From assembly GCF_000760695.4 (NCBI RefSeq), contig NZ_JHEG04000001.1, positions 430,314 through 494,313 on the forward strand: 64,000 nucleotides of DNA, read 5' to 3'. This stretch comes from Tolypothrix bouteillei VB521301. Its GTDB lineage: Bacteria > Cyanobacteriota > Cyanobacteriia > Cyanobacteriales > Nostocaceae. The first letter of the stretch is position 1. Every line of letters starts with the position of its first letter. Of this stretch, positions 42,592-50,113 are shown piece by piece. Under the pieces are notes generated by a model. The model saw nothing but the letters and a program-made list of their open reading frames with translations, made no database searches and had not been told where the DNA came from. The translations under genes and the position numbers were made by a program.

Positions 42592-42612
42592 TATATTGTT
42601 GCTTAGTCAAGT
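42580..42612 (+). repeat. Copy of the tRNA-Thr downstream flank inside the element
   Basis: 42580-42612 matches 42313-42345, the DNA between the tRNA gene and the transposon end, at 28 of 33 positions. Four of the five differences are C/T transitions. Both copies end at the same TCAAGT. Confidence 0.75.
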
Positions 42613-42619
42613 TTAAAAT

Positions 42620-42631
42620 CTTTCAACTCCC
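42620..42631 (-). repeat. Second, more degenerate CRISPR repeat end
   Basis: GGGAGTTGAAAG on the minus strand resembles the 3' end of the repeat at 42555-42568 and lies 65 bp from it. It suggests a relic of a two-repeat array; the sequence between them is not a clean spacer because it contains the flank copy. Confidence 0.4.
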
Positions 42632-42649
42632 AATACATGGAGAGAGTTA

Positions 42650-42901
42650 TTGTTACCTTTTCCTTCAGAGGTGCGATCGCAATACACTTCAAACATATGC
42701 TCGCCCATAGTGCTGAACTTCAGTTTTTTTGGACGCATCAAGTGGAATGGGCGATCTGTCCAAAGGGCAGGATCGAAGCTATCGCGTCGTTATGAAAGGT
42801 GCTTTGATGAGGACATTTGGTTGCTGGTAAGGAGTCGGTTTGCGCCTTGGGATGCTATTGCGAAAGAGATGGATAAATTGGAGCAAGAGGCTTCAAGCTA
42901 A
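42650..42901 (+). pseudogene. Possible cargo gene remnant
   Basis: An open frame ends with ...RRYERCFDEDIWLLVRSRFA followed by PWDAIAKEMDKLEQEASS, which looks like a real C-terminus with amphipathic helices. The N-terminal half is not protein-like and there is no ribosome site. I do not recognise it. Confidence 0.25.
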
Positions 42902-43094
42902 TAACCTCATCTCTGGAGCCAAATAAGGTCGGGGTGTGAGTTAGATGAGCGATCTCAAGACAAAAGGTGAATTTTACAAACCACTCTGCATCTCTAGCAA
43001 CAATCCGCGCACTAGGGGCGTTTCCATATCAGCCTAGTCTTTTTAACCTAAAGGTGAAAGTGATTTTAAAGAAGAATGATAATAATTGTGAGGA

Positions 43095-43129
43095 GGAGAA
43101 AGCGCTTGCCGACGGTAAGCGCTTTCTCC
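43095..43129. terminator. Strong hairpin with 13-bp stem inside the element
   Basis: GGAGAAAGCGCTT (43095-43107) and AAGCGCTTTCTCC (43117-43129) with a 9-nt loop GCCGACGGT, followed by CCCTC. It is the most stable fold of the element interior. It could end a lost gene or be part of a structured RNA. Confidence 0.5.
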
Positions 43130-43252
43130 CCCTCAAATACGCATGAATAATTTACATCCCTTTCCCTTTATAATATGTGAAAAAACAAAAAGTAGTAAGA
43201 AATTATAGTATACAAAAATCCTTGTAAAGCAATAGTTTTAGGAATCAAGAAA

Positions 43253-43275
43253 CGACATCAATTTGTGAATTTACA
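43253..43275 (-). repeat. Distal transposon end with one TnsB-type site
   Basis: Read on the minus strand: TGTAAA then TTCACAAATTGATGTCG, the same zero spacing as at 42345-42368 but with one change in the terminal TGTACA. Just outside, AGTACA gives a second TGTACT-like hexamer, so the exact last base is uncertain by 6 bp. Confidence 0.65.
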
Positions 43276-43281
43276 AGTACA

Positions 43282-43386
43282 ACAACAGCATTTGTAAGGC
43301 GTTTAAATTGTCAGCCTGGGGAACTTTTGGAATATGAGCCTGATGATGATGATGATAAGGTCATTTCTATTATTGATATGGCATGA
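43282..43386 (+). pseudogene. C-terminal fragment of an XRE-family helix-turn-helix regulator
   Basis: Codons TTTAFVRRLNCQPGELLEYEP then DDDDDKVISIIDMA and TGA at 43384. The LNCQPGELLEYEP segment is the standard C-terminus of small Cro/CI-like regulators (recognition helix and following helix). The N-terminal two thirds are missing exactly where the transposon end begins, so the element or a deletion cut the gene. Confidence 0.65.
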
Positions 43387-43648
43387 GTATAAATACTTTT
43401 TTTAAAATCAAGGTAAAACTGCGTTCAGTTTAAGGGGTCAAAAAATCAAAATAATCTCCCGATTGCGAACCTCCTTCAGAGACACTTTGCGAACGCAACT
43501 GAGCTGACTTAACGTGGACGCGATCGCACCACAGTCTTTTCTTTAAGAGGACGTAAAAAAATAACCCCCAATAGTTTTGGGGGTAGAAGTGACTGATGTG
43601 CTACAGTCACAAAAACTACTGCACTAAAATATAACGGAACCATGTATT

Positions 43649-43885
43649 TGGAACCCCAACAGACGCGCATTCTTAAGAGCAGAATTAGACGCATATTATG
43701 CAAAACTCTACGGACTGACCCGTGATGAATTGCAATATATTCTAGACCCTGCTGATGTCTACGGTGAAGACTTTCCTAGTAAAACGTTCCGCGTGTTGAA
43801 AAATAACGAAATTAAGCAGTTTGGAGAATACCGCACACAAAGATTAGTGCTGGAAGCTTGGGATAGAATAATTCGTAATGCGTAA
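43649..43885 (+). pseudogene. C-terminal fragment of a type II restriction-modification methylase (Eco57I-like)
   Basis: Seventy-eight codons reading WNPNRRAFLRAELDAYYAKL, then YGLTRDELQYILDPADVYGE and DFPSKTFRVLKNNEIKQFGE, ending in YRTQRLVLEAWDRIIRNA. The block YGLTRDEL..ILDPADVYGEDFP...GEYRTQRLVLEAWD is the usual tail of large restriction-methylase fusion proteins. No methylase catalytic motif remains in the window, so this is a relic of a lost R-M gene. Confidence 0.7.
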
Positions 43886-43894
43886 TTCGTACTT

Positions 43895-44668
43895 ATGAAA
43901 ACAGACATACTTTTCTACGAACTCATTCAAGAACTTCCACAAGTTTTTTTTGAACTGATTGGTAAACCTGACACAAACCCTAATATCTAAAAATTTACTG
44001 CGATCGAAATTAAACAACAATCCTTTCGATTAGACGGACTGTTTTCTACCCTAGTAGGTTTTGAAAATGAACCATTATATTTTGTAGAACTACAAACATA
44101 CAAGGATGAAGAATTTTACGAACGGCTTTTTGGAGAAATTTTCGTTTACTTTCGTCAGTATAAACCGACAAACTCAGATTGGTATGCAATTGTTATCTAC
44201 GACAGGCGCAGCCATGAAAGTCCACCCCATGCTCGGTATCAGGTTTTAATGGAAAATCATGTACGCCGTATTTACCTAAACGAACTCAGCAGTCAAACAG
44301 ATGACTCTTTAGGGATAGGAATTATAAAGTTATTTGTAGAAAATCCCAAAAAAGCTCCTCCCTTAGCTCAAAAACTAGTCAGTCAAGCAAGAGAAGAATT
44401 AACCGAGCAAAACCTTCTTCTGAAAGTGTTAACATTTATCCAAAGCGTTGTAGTCTATAAATTCCCAAATCTTACCAAAGAGGAGATTCAAACTATGCTG
44501 AACTTAGGTGAAGATATAGAAAAAACTGGCTATTATCAAAGCGTCCTGAAAAAAACTAAGTTAAAAGTTGTACCAAAATTACTGGAGAAAGGATTAAGCA
44601 TTCAGGAAATTGCTGAATCTTTAGAACTAGATCTTGAAGAAGTCAGAAAGGTCGCAGAAGAACTATAG
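43895..44668 (+). pseudogene. Rpn/DUF2887-type PD-(D/E)XK nuclease gene with one nonsense mutation
   Basis: The frame runs from ATG 43895 to TAG 44668, 257 codons, with a single in-frame TAA at codon 32 (43988-43990), where relatives normally have Tyr: GKPDTNPNI*KFTAIEIKQQSFRLDGLF. The nuclease core is otherwise intact (DGLF...EPLYFVELQTYKDEEFYERLFGEIFVYFRQY) and the C-terminus has the family's IQTMLNLGEDIEKTGYYQSVLKK and SIQEIAESLELDLEEVRKVA repeats. The long tail after the stop could still be translated from an internal start at 44249, but without the catalytic region. Confidence 0.8.
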
Positions 44669-44835
44669 ATTTCTTGCAGAAATAGAAATTTGATTTTAAG
44701 GATTGCCTCAGAAACCTGATTTCTTTGAGAAACCAGGTTTCTTGATTCCTACAGTTAAGCGCTCGCATAATTGTTAAAACTGATACATTCTAGATTAGAT
44801 CTGAAAAATTATAAAATGACGAAACTTAAGTATCA

Positions 44836-44922
44836 AAGGATAGCGCTCGCTTGACGCTACCAGATTTGTTGCTGAGATGGGAATTGACAGTATCGGACTT
44901 GTGGTCGCCTGAATTTGATTGA
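44836..44922 (+). pseudogene. C-terminal fragment of a Uma2-family endonuclease
   Basis: Codons KDSARLTLPDLLLRWELTVS then DLWSPEFD and TGA. This is nearly identical to the end of the intact Uma2 protein at 46850-47407 (DRLTLPDLLPGWELTVSELWPPEFD). It is preceded by unrelated sequence and lies 28 bp before the next Uma2 gene. Confidence 0.7.
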
Positions 44923-44950
44923 CCTTACTTTACAGAGGAGGGGACGAGCA

Positions 44951-45559
44951 ATGACGCAAACCTTACGCCAACTAGTAACCTTTGAAGAATTTGTTCGGTG
45001 GAAACCGGACAATGGACGCTATGAACTGCACGATGGAGCGATTGTTGAGATGTCGCAGCCAACAGGAGACCATGAAGAAGTAACGGGATCTTTGGTGACA
45101 AAGCTAGCTGTTGAATACGCAAGGTTGCAGCTGCCCTACTTCATACCCAAGACTGCATTAGTTAAACCACCGGAAAATGAATCGGCTTATTCACCAGATG
45201 TGGTGATACTGAATCGGCTCAACCTAGTTAACGAACCGCTGTGGAAACAAGAATCTACCATCACTCAAGGCGCGTCAATTCCCTTAATCGTTGAGGTCGT
45301 AAGTACTAACTGGCGGGATGATTATTTGACAAAGGCTGGTAAATACGAAGAGATTGGGATACCCGAATATTGGATTGTCGATTATCTCGCTCTTGGCGGT
45401 CGTCGGTTTATTGGCAACCCCAAGCAACCAACTATCTCCATTTATTCCTTAGTCGAGGGCGAATACCAAGTCACTCAGTTTAGAAACGGCGATCTCATCT
45501 CTTCACCAACATTCCCGGAATTAAATTTGACAGCAGAGCAAGTTTTTCAACCTACCTGA
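44951..45559 (+). CDS. Uma2-family (DUF820) PD-(D/E)XK endonuclease-like protein
   Basis: 202 residues from the ATG at 44951, preceded by a GGAGGGG ribosome site; a start 12 codons earlier is unlikely. VTFEEFVRWKPDNGRYELHDGAIVEMS, SAYSPDVVILNRLN (catalytic Asp), SIPLIVEVVSTNWRDDYLTKAGKYEEIGIPEYWIVDY (Glu-x-Val) match the family. Uma2 proteins are numerous in cyanobacteria and are related to Holliday-junction-resolvase-like nucleases; their function is unknown. It is only distantly related to the Uma2 copy at 46850. Confidence 0.88.
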   Translation: MTQTLRQLVTFEEFVRWKPDNGRYELHDGAIVEMSQPTGDHEEVTGSLVTKLAVEYARLQLPYFIPKTALVKPPENESAYSPDVVILNRLNLVNEPLWKQESTITQGASIPLIVEVVSTNWRDDYLTKAGKYEEIGIPEYWIVDYLALGGRRFIGNPKQPTISIYSLVEGEYQVTQFRNGDLISSPTFPELNLTAEQVFQPT

Positions 45560-45747
45560 ATATACTTAGTTTAAACCTTTGATGCCATGAGGCGTCGATC
45601 GCATCAGAGTGAGTGAAGCACAAATCCAACAACCGCTATTGAGACAGTTAACCAGTAACTTATTAACGTCGTAGTACTGGTGCAACAGTTCCTTTTGAGA
45701 GTGGCTCAATAGCCAATGCCGAGCAATGCTGCGATTCTTCTTGCCCC

Positions 45748-46093
45748 GCAATTGCGATAAATTAAAAAGAAATAGCGATCGCGACCATGTTTACCATTGC
45801 GGATTTACAAGAATTACAAACAGAACACCCGGACTGGCAAATGGAACTGGTGGATGGGAGTATTGTTGTTATGGGTCCATCAGATTACGAATCAGAAGAG
45901 ATTGGTGCCGAGTTTGTGCGACAGCTTGCCAATTGGGTACGTCCTCGCAAACTAGGAAGGGTAACAGGTTCCAGTGCTGGATTTATTCTGCCAACTACAA
46001 AAGAGCAGAGCGAGCGGGACTTGCGTGCTCCTGATGTGTCGTTTGTCAAAGCCGATCGCTTAAAAAAGACCAAGCGTGATTTTGTAGAGCTAG
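45748..46093 (+). repeat. Direct duplication, copy 1 (Uma2 5' half and promoter)
   Basis: About 346 bp, including the leader with GATAAATTAAAAAGAAATAG and HIP1, is repeated at 46811-47156 with an offset of 1063 bp and only scattered changes. Confidence 0.85.
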
Positions 46094-46137
46094 CCACTAC
46101 TGCATCTTCTTTGGTTCTCCCTGCAAAATCCCAATAA
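45787..46137 (+). pseudogene. Truncated Uma2-family gene (N-terminal half only)
   Basis: Residues 1-101 match the Uma2 protein at 46850 (FTIADLQELQ, VDGSIVVMGPSDYESEE, GFILPTTKEQ, DLRAPDVSFVKADRLKKTKRDFVEL) with about 8 changes, then the frame runs into unrelated sequence (ATTASSLVLPAKSQ) and stops. The catalytic Asp of the APDVSF motif is kept but the EVK motif is lost, so the product would not be an active nuclease. The breakpoint is at 46093/46094, three bases before the end of the convergent gene. Confidence 0.8.
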
Positions 46138-46726
46138 TCGTCCGCGTTACAAACTCTAAATCCTGAGGAACTGGATGCAGTGGTAAACATTCCACCACAT
46201 GATGCAAGTTGCGCTCGTAAAAACCAAATCGCCAAATTTCCCCAGTCGAAACTGCACCGTACAAAATCGGACTCTCACTTTCTATCCAGCGATCGAGCGC
46301 AATCAATTCAACGGCAAGTTGAGTAAAGCCTTTAGTCAAATCCGATTGTTTTGCTTCAATAATTAGAAGATGACTCGGACTGGGAATATAGTAATCCAAG
46401 GAGCCTTTCAACCAATTACTTACATTAAGAGTATACTCAATATTGATTGAATAATCTAAGAGATCGCAAATCCGATCGAGCAACGGAAAAATTAATGCTT
46501 CACGGCGGGCTTGTTCGGTGGTTGTATTCACCCGTTTCAATCTGCGCCGCATAGTGTGTGCGAGTTCAGTTAACCAATCTAATTCACGTTGTGAGTAGGG
46601 GAGATCTTCGAGATCCGTGCGCTCGAAAGTACAGCCCAAATCTGCCAAAATATCTTCAGGTGAGTAAGGCAAATCAAAATACTTGCTAAAGGTATAGGAT
46701 TCATTTGGATCTAAAACCTTAGGCAT
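46097..46726 (-). CDS. Hypothetical protein with a PD-(D/E)XK-like core
   Basis: 209 residues from the ATG at 46726, preceded by AGGAG. The sequence PNESYTFSKYFDLPYSPEDILADLGCTFERTDLEDLPYS leads to NIEYTLNVSNWLKGSLDYYIPSPSHLLIIEAKQSDLTKGFTQLAVELIALDRWIES, where Asp (GSLDYY) and Glu-x-Lys (IIEAK) have the spacing of a restriction-endonuclease-like fold. Many similar cyanobacterial proteins are annotated as hypothetical. It lies between two copies of a Uma2 segment, on the opposite strand. Confidence 0.65.
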   Translation of the reverse strand: MPKVLDPNESYTFSKYFDLPYSPEDILADLGCTFERTDLEDLPYSQRELDWLTELAHTMRRRLKRVNTTTEQARREALIFPLLDRICDLLDYSINIEYTLNVSNWLKGSLDYYIPSPSHLLIIEAKQSDLTKGFTQLAVELIALDRWIESESPILYGAVSTGEIWRFGFYERNLHHVVECLPLHPVPQDLEFVTRTIIGILQGEPKKMQ

Positions 46727-46810
46727 GGTGTCGATCTCCTCACTAAAACAATAAGCCCATTCTATCGAAACCAGTAGGCGATAAGCCTTTATATGCAAAC
46801 TTACACCTAC

Positions 46811-47156
46811 GCAATTACGATAAATTAAAAAGAAATAGCGATCGCGACCATGTTTACCATTGCGGATTTACAAGAGTTACAAATAGAGCACCCAGACTGG
46901 CAAATGGAACTGGTGGATGGGAGTATTGTTGTTATGGGTCCATCAGATTACGAATCAGAAGAAGTTGGCTTGGAGTTTGCACGGCAGCTTGCCAATTGGG
47001 TACGTCCTCGCAAACTAGGAAGAGTAACAGGTTCTAGTGCTGGATTTATTTTGCCAACTACAAAAGAGCAGGGCGAGCGGGACTTACGCGCTCCTGACGT
47101 GTCGTTTGTCAAAGCCGATCGCTTAAAAAAGACCAAGCGTGATTTTGTAGAGCTAG
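46811..47156 (+). repeat. Direct duplication, copy 2 (Uma2 5' half and promoter)
   Basis: Second copy of the 346-bp segment at 45748-46093; here the Uma2 gene is complete. Confidence 0.85.
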
Positions 47157-47407
47157 TTCCAGACCTAACAGTTGAAGTGAAATCCAAAACAGACCGCATT
47201 AAGGTTTTGGTAGAAAAAATTCAACTTTTTCTAGAACTTGGAAGTACTGTTGGTATCTTGATTGACCCCGATGAGCGAACTGTTACAGTTTATCGGCTCG
47301 CTCAAAGCCCCACAGTTTTAAGGGATAGCGATCGCTTGACGCTACCAGACTTGTTGCCGGGATGGGAATTGACAGTATCAGAGTTGTGGCCTCCTGAATT
47401 TGATTGA
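46850..47407 (+). CDS. Uma2-family (DUF820) PD-(D/E)XK endonuclease-like protein
   Basis: 185 residues. FTIADLQELQIEHPDWQMELVDGSIVVM, catalytic Asp in DLRAPDVSFVKADRLKK, PDLTVEVKSKTDRIKVLVEKIQLFLELGSTVGILIDPDERTVTVYRL (Glu-x-Lys and family helix) and a C-terminal LPDLLPGWELTVSELWPPEFD. Complete and probably expressed: the leader has GATAAATTAAAAAGAAATAG and a HIP1 site directly before the ATG. Function of the family unknown. Its 5' half is duplicated at 45787. Confidence 0.9.
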   Translation: MFTIADLQELQIEHPDWQMELVDGSIVVMGPSDYESEEVGLEFARQLANWVRPRKLGRVTGSSAGFILPTTKEQGERDLRAPDVSFVKADRLKKTKRDFVELVPDLTVEVKSKTDRIKVLVEKIQLFLELGSTVGILIDPDERTVTVYRLAQSPTVLRDSDRLTLPDLLPGWELTVSELWPPEFD

Positions 47408-47521
47408 CTTGCAACCGTACAGCACGCAGCACGTAACTGTAGCGTTTCCCAGTTTATTGAGGTACAAATTTATCTGCATCCATCAGCTACAGACTGCGGT
47501 TAGTGCAATATCCATGTTTAA

Positions 47522-49819
47522 TCAACTGATTTTGCTGAAAACTAAATTCGGTACGGATTCCAAAACTTCCATTGCTTGAGTGTAAGCATCTTTAGCAGCA
47601 AGTTGTTTGGCTGTTTTCTTGTTAGGATAATCAGCGGAAGTGAGGATTTCTTGCTCAAACAATTTAATCTGACAGCGACAGCGAAAACCCCCGCTTCCTA
47701 GCTGAGTAAAGGTATATTTTGGTTCTTGTTGCTTGAGCTTGATAACCAGCTCTTGAAGGAGTCCGATAAAATTGAGATCGGGAGCGTTCAAGTCCACAGT
47801 CTCTATGACAATGGGTTTTTGAACCTCAGTTTTGACCTTGACGGGTAACGCTCTTTCACTGGGATTCACTAAGCGATCGCCAAGATAGTCCCGCACCCAA
47901 AAAACGGCTGCTTGGTTGCGACTCGCTGCTTTTCCTGGGGCGATCGCACACTCTCTTGTTGTCAGCACCAAACCATCAACCGCGACGACAAACCAAGTAC
48001 AGAATTCTTTGCCCTCATCAACAATAGAGTTCTCTATCTTCCAACTTGTATTAATTTGAGTTTGCATCATCAGTGCGGAGACTGCCATGTGAGGAACTTT
48101 GGTTAAAGCCGAGTAAGTTGTCTCGTGTACCCGAGTTTCTGTACTGTGAAATAAAAGGTAAGTAAAGTCTGAGGCTTGCAAAAGTTCTTGTGTTCCCCGC
48201 CGTTCAATTTCATCAATTATGCTTTCAACCGTATTATTTTCAATGGCTCGCTTAACCTCGCGGCTAAACTCTTTTGGAGTCAGTTCTTGCATAACTAGGC
48301 GATCGCAAAGCGCAGCTGATGGCTGTAGATTGCTTTCCACCTTAGGAGGCAATTCTCGTTCATTAAGGTGAACCAAACTACCACGAAGATACTCCTGAAT
48401 CCAGAAAACTGCTGCTCTATTGCGGCTAGTTGCCTTCCATAAATCTGTGGTACCTTGTTTTGTTGTGAGTGCCACACCATCAATACTGACAACAAACCAA
48501 GTACAAAATTCCGTACCTTCATCAACAATAGAATCTTCTATCTTCCAGTTTTCTTCCTTTTGACACTGTATAGTCAGTGCTGAAACTGCTAGGTTGGGAG
48601 TTTCGTTTAAAGCCGAGCAGACTATTTCATGAACGTTACTATCTTGAGCGTAAAATAGAAGGTAAGTAAAATCTGAAGCTTGTAGTATTTTCTCTTGCGC
48701 TCTCCGCTTGATTTCATCAATTATAGTTTCAACAGTGTTCTGCTTGGCAACATATTTAACTATGCGAGAAAAATCTTTTGGAGGCAGTTCTTTAAACTCG
48801 TTAGAAACTATACTTTTTTCGTACTGTTTTTTCTTTTCTCCTGAAAAATATGCATCCTTATCTTCTTGTAAACTATTGCGATATTCAGTTGCTTTAATCG
48901 CAATTTCTTGAAGCTCTGCTTTAGTGTAAGGAAGTTTTTGTCCGTTTAACCAAGCCTTGATTATTCTATGGTTGACCAGATCGACATACCGTCTAATGGG
49001 AGATGTAAAATGGCAATAAGCAGGTATTGATAAAGCAAAATGTCCAGCCAAAGTAGGGCTATATTCAGCCTTGTTCATCCAATTAACTAGCAACGACTGA
49101 ATGTAGCCCATAGAAGCCACAACAGATATTGATTCTAAGATGCGCTTGCGATCGGGAGCGATCTCCTTAGCTGAATGATTTCTATACACCATGTTGATTC
49201 CACAGTCCGCCATAGTGTTGGCTACCGCAAAGTTACAGAGAATCATAAATTCGGAGATAATTTGCTGGCTTTTATACTCAACCGCGAGCAAACGACCATC
49301 TTCAGTGACTAGTAAACTATCGCTTAATGAGATAGCAATCGCGCCTTGTTCTTGACGTCTGATGGTTAGTTTTTTTGCTACCAATTGACAAAGTTTTAAA
49401 GTTTCGTGGAAATCGTCATCCCGATTTTTCAAAGCAGCATCTGCTTCAGCGTAAGAAAATCTCCTCAAGCTACAAAGTTCCGATTCAAAAATTCTAGTTT
49501 CTAAAATTTCTGCACTATCTGACAGCCGAACTTGTACTGTTACAGTATCCCGTGTTTGCTTTTCCAACAAACTGAGATCGTTTTCTGCTAGATGCTTGGG
49601 CAGCATGGGACTCACACTACTAGCTCTATATCTCGTTTCTATTTTGTTATAAGCATTGCGATCGATGTAGCTATCTTTCTTCACATGAGCAGCTACATCA
49701 GCAATGTGGATAGACAGCAGGACTCCTTCGTTTTGTTGCTCGATCCAAATTGCATCGTCTAAGTCCTTAGAGGTTTCACCGTCGATTGTAAAGCCAAAGA
49801 CTCCTACTCTTTGTTGCAT
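47522..49819 (-). CDS. RNB-domain exoribonuclease with two internal repeats and a C-terminal dsRBD
   Basis: 765 residues. The catalytic RNB domain starts at once (GVFGFTIDGETSKDLDDAIWIE, with D13, D19, D21 and D22 of the metal site) and runs to about 330 (SEFMILCNFAVANTMAD, PAYCHFTSPIRRYVDLVNHR). No cold-shock domains precede it. Two copies of a unit of about 140 residues (about 342-481 and 512-650) share PPKDFSRIVKYV/TPKEFSREVKRA, QASDFTYLLF, SIVDEGTEFCTWFVV and SRNRAAVFWI; the last part of each looks like a degenerate double-stranded-RNA-binding fold. A standard dsRBD follows (about 682-755, FTQLGSGGFRCRC...KKTAKQLAAKDAY). It probably degrades structured RNA 3' to 5'. The start ATG has no clear ribosome site. 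Confidence 0.85.
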   Translation of the reverse strand: MQQRVGVFGFTIDGETSKDLDDAIWIEQQNEGVLLSIHIADVAAHVKKDSYIDRNAYNKIETRYRASSVSPMLPKHLAENDLSLLEKQTRDTVTVQVRLSDSAEILETRIFESELCSLRRFSYAEADAALKNRDDDFHETLKLCQLVAKKLTIRRQEQGAIAISLSDSLLVTEDGRLLAVEYKSQQIISEFMILCNFAVANTMADCGINMVYRNHSAKEIAPDRKRILESISVVASMGYIQSLLVNWMNKAEYSPTLAGHFALSIPAYCHFTSPIRRYVDLVNHRIIKAWLNGQKLPYTKAELQEIAIKATEYRNSLQEDKDAYFSGEKKKQYEKSIVSNEFKELPPKDFSRIVKYVAKQNTVETIIDEIKRRAQEKILQASDFTYLLFYAQDSNVHEIVCSALNETPNLAVSALTIQCQKEENWKIEDSIVDEGTEFCTWFVVSIDGVALTTKQGTTDLWKATSRNRAAVFWIQEYLRGSLVHLNERELPPKVESNLQPSAALCDRLVMQELTPKEFSREVKRAIENNTVESIIDEIERRGTQELLQASDFTYLLFHSTETRVHETTYSALTKVPHMAVSALMMQTQINTSWKIENSIVDEGKEFCTWFVVAVDGLVLTTRECAIAPGKAASRNQAAVFWVRDYLGDRLVNPSERALPVKVKTEVQKPIVIETVDLNAPDLNFIGLLQELVIKLKQQEPKYTFTQLGSGGFRCRCQIKLFEQEILTSADYPNKKTAKQLAAKDAYTQAMEVLESVPNLVFSKIS

Positions 49820-50113
49820 ATGTCTTACAAGTAGTACAAATACACTTTATTTTAGCGAGTTTATCAAAATGCTCCACACAGCTTTAACTGAGTATCGCTG
49901 TTAAAGTTTACTCTTTTGAAAATATTTTTCGTAATTCTTGGGATTTTCTTCACGTTAAGAGCGTTGCATTTTCTGTAAGAGAGTTCAAACAGTTTTATGA
50001 GTGGCAATGAGGGGTAATAAATCTTTATTTAGATTGCGTTACAAGGCAAGCAGCCCTGTAACGAGAAAAAGCTCCATTTTAATGGGTTTTACCTGAACAA
50101 GGGTACCGTTCTC

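Larger units (their letters stand above)
42345..43275. mobile_element. Non-autonomous or collapsed type V-K CRISPR-associated transposon (Tn7-like) at tRNA-Thr
   Basis: TGTACA (42345) followed by three TTCACAAATT(A)AATGTCG-type repeats forms the target-proximal end; an inverted TTCACAAATTGATGTCG repeat with TGTAAA directly outside (43253-43275, minus) forms the distal end with the same spacing. Such ends bind TnsB in V-K CAST elements. A delocalized crRNA lies inside. The 931-bp interior has no tnsB, tnsC, tniQ, cas12k or tracrRNA that I can see. The flanking pentamers (TCAAG left, AGTAC right) are not a target-site duplication, so the right part may have been rearranged. Confidence 0.7.

Noticed and set aside
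42580..42612. A spacer matching the flank of tRNA-Thr
   Set aside because: The match runs past the expected spacer end into the repeat, so it is a duplicated flank rather than an acquired spacer.
42345..43275. A complete CRISPR array or cas12k operon in the element
   Set aside because: Only two degenerate repeat ends were found and no ORF in the 0.93 kb shows Cas12k, TnsB, TnsC or TniQ motifs; it is called a non-autonomous or collapsed element.
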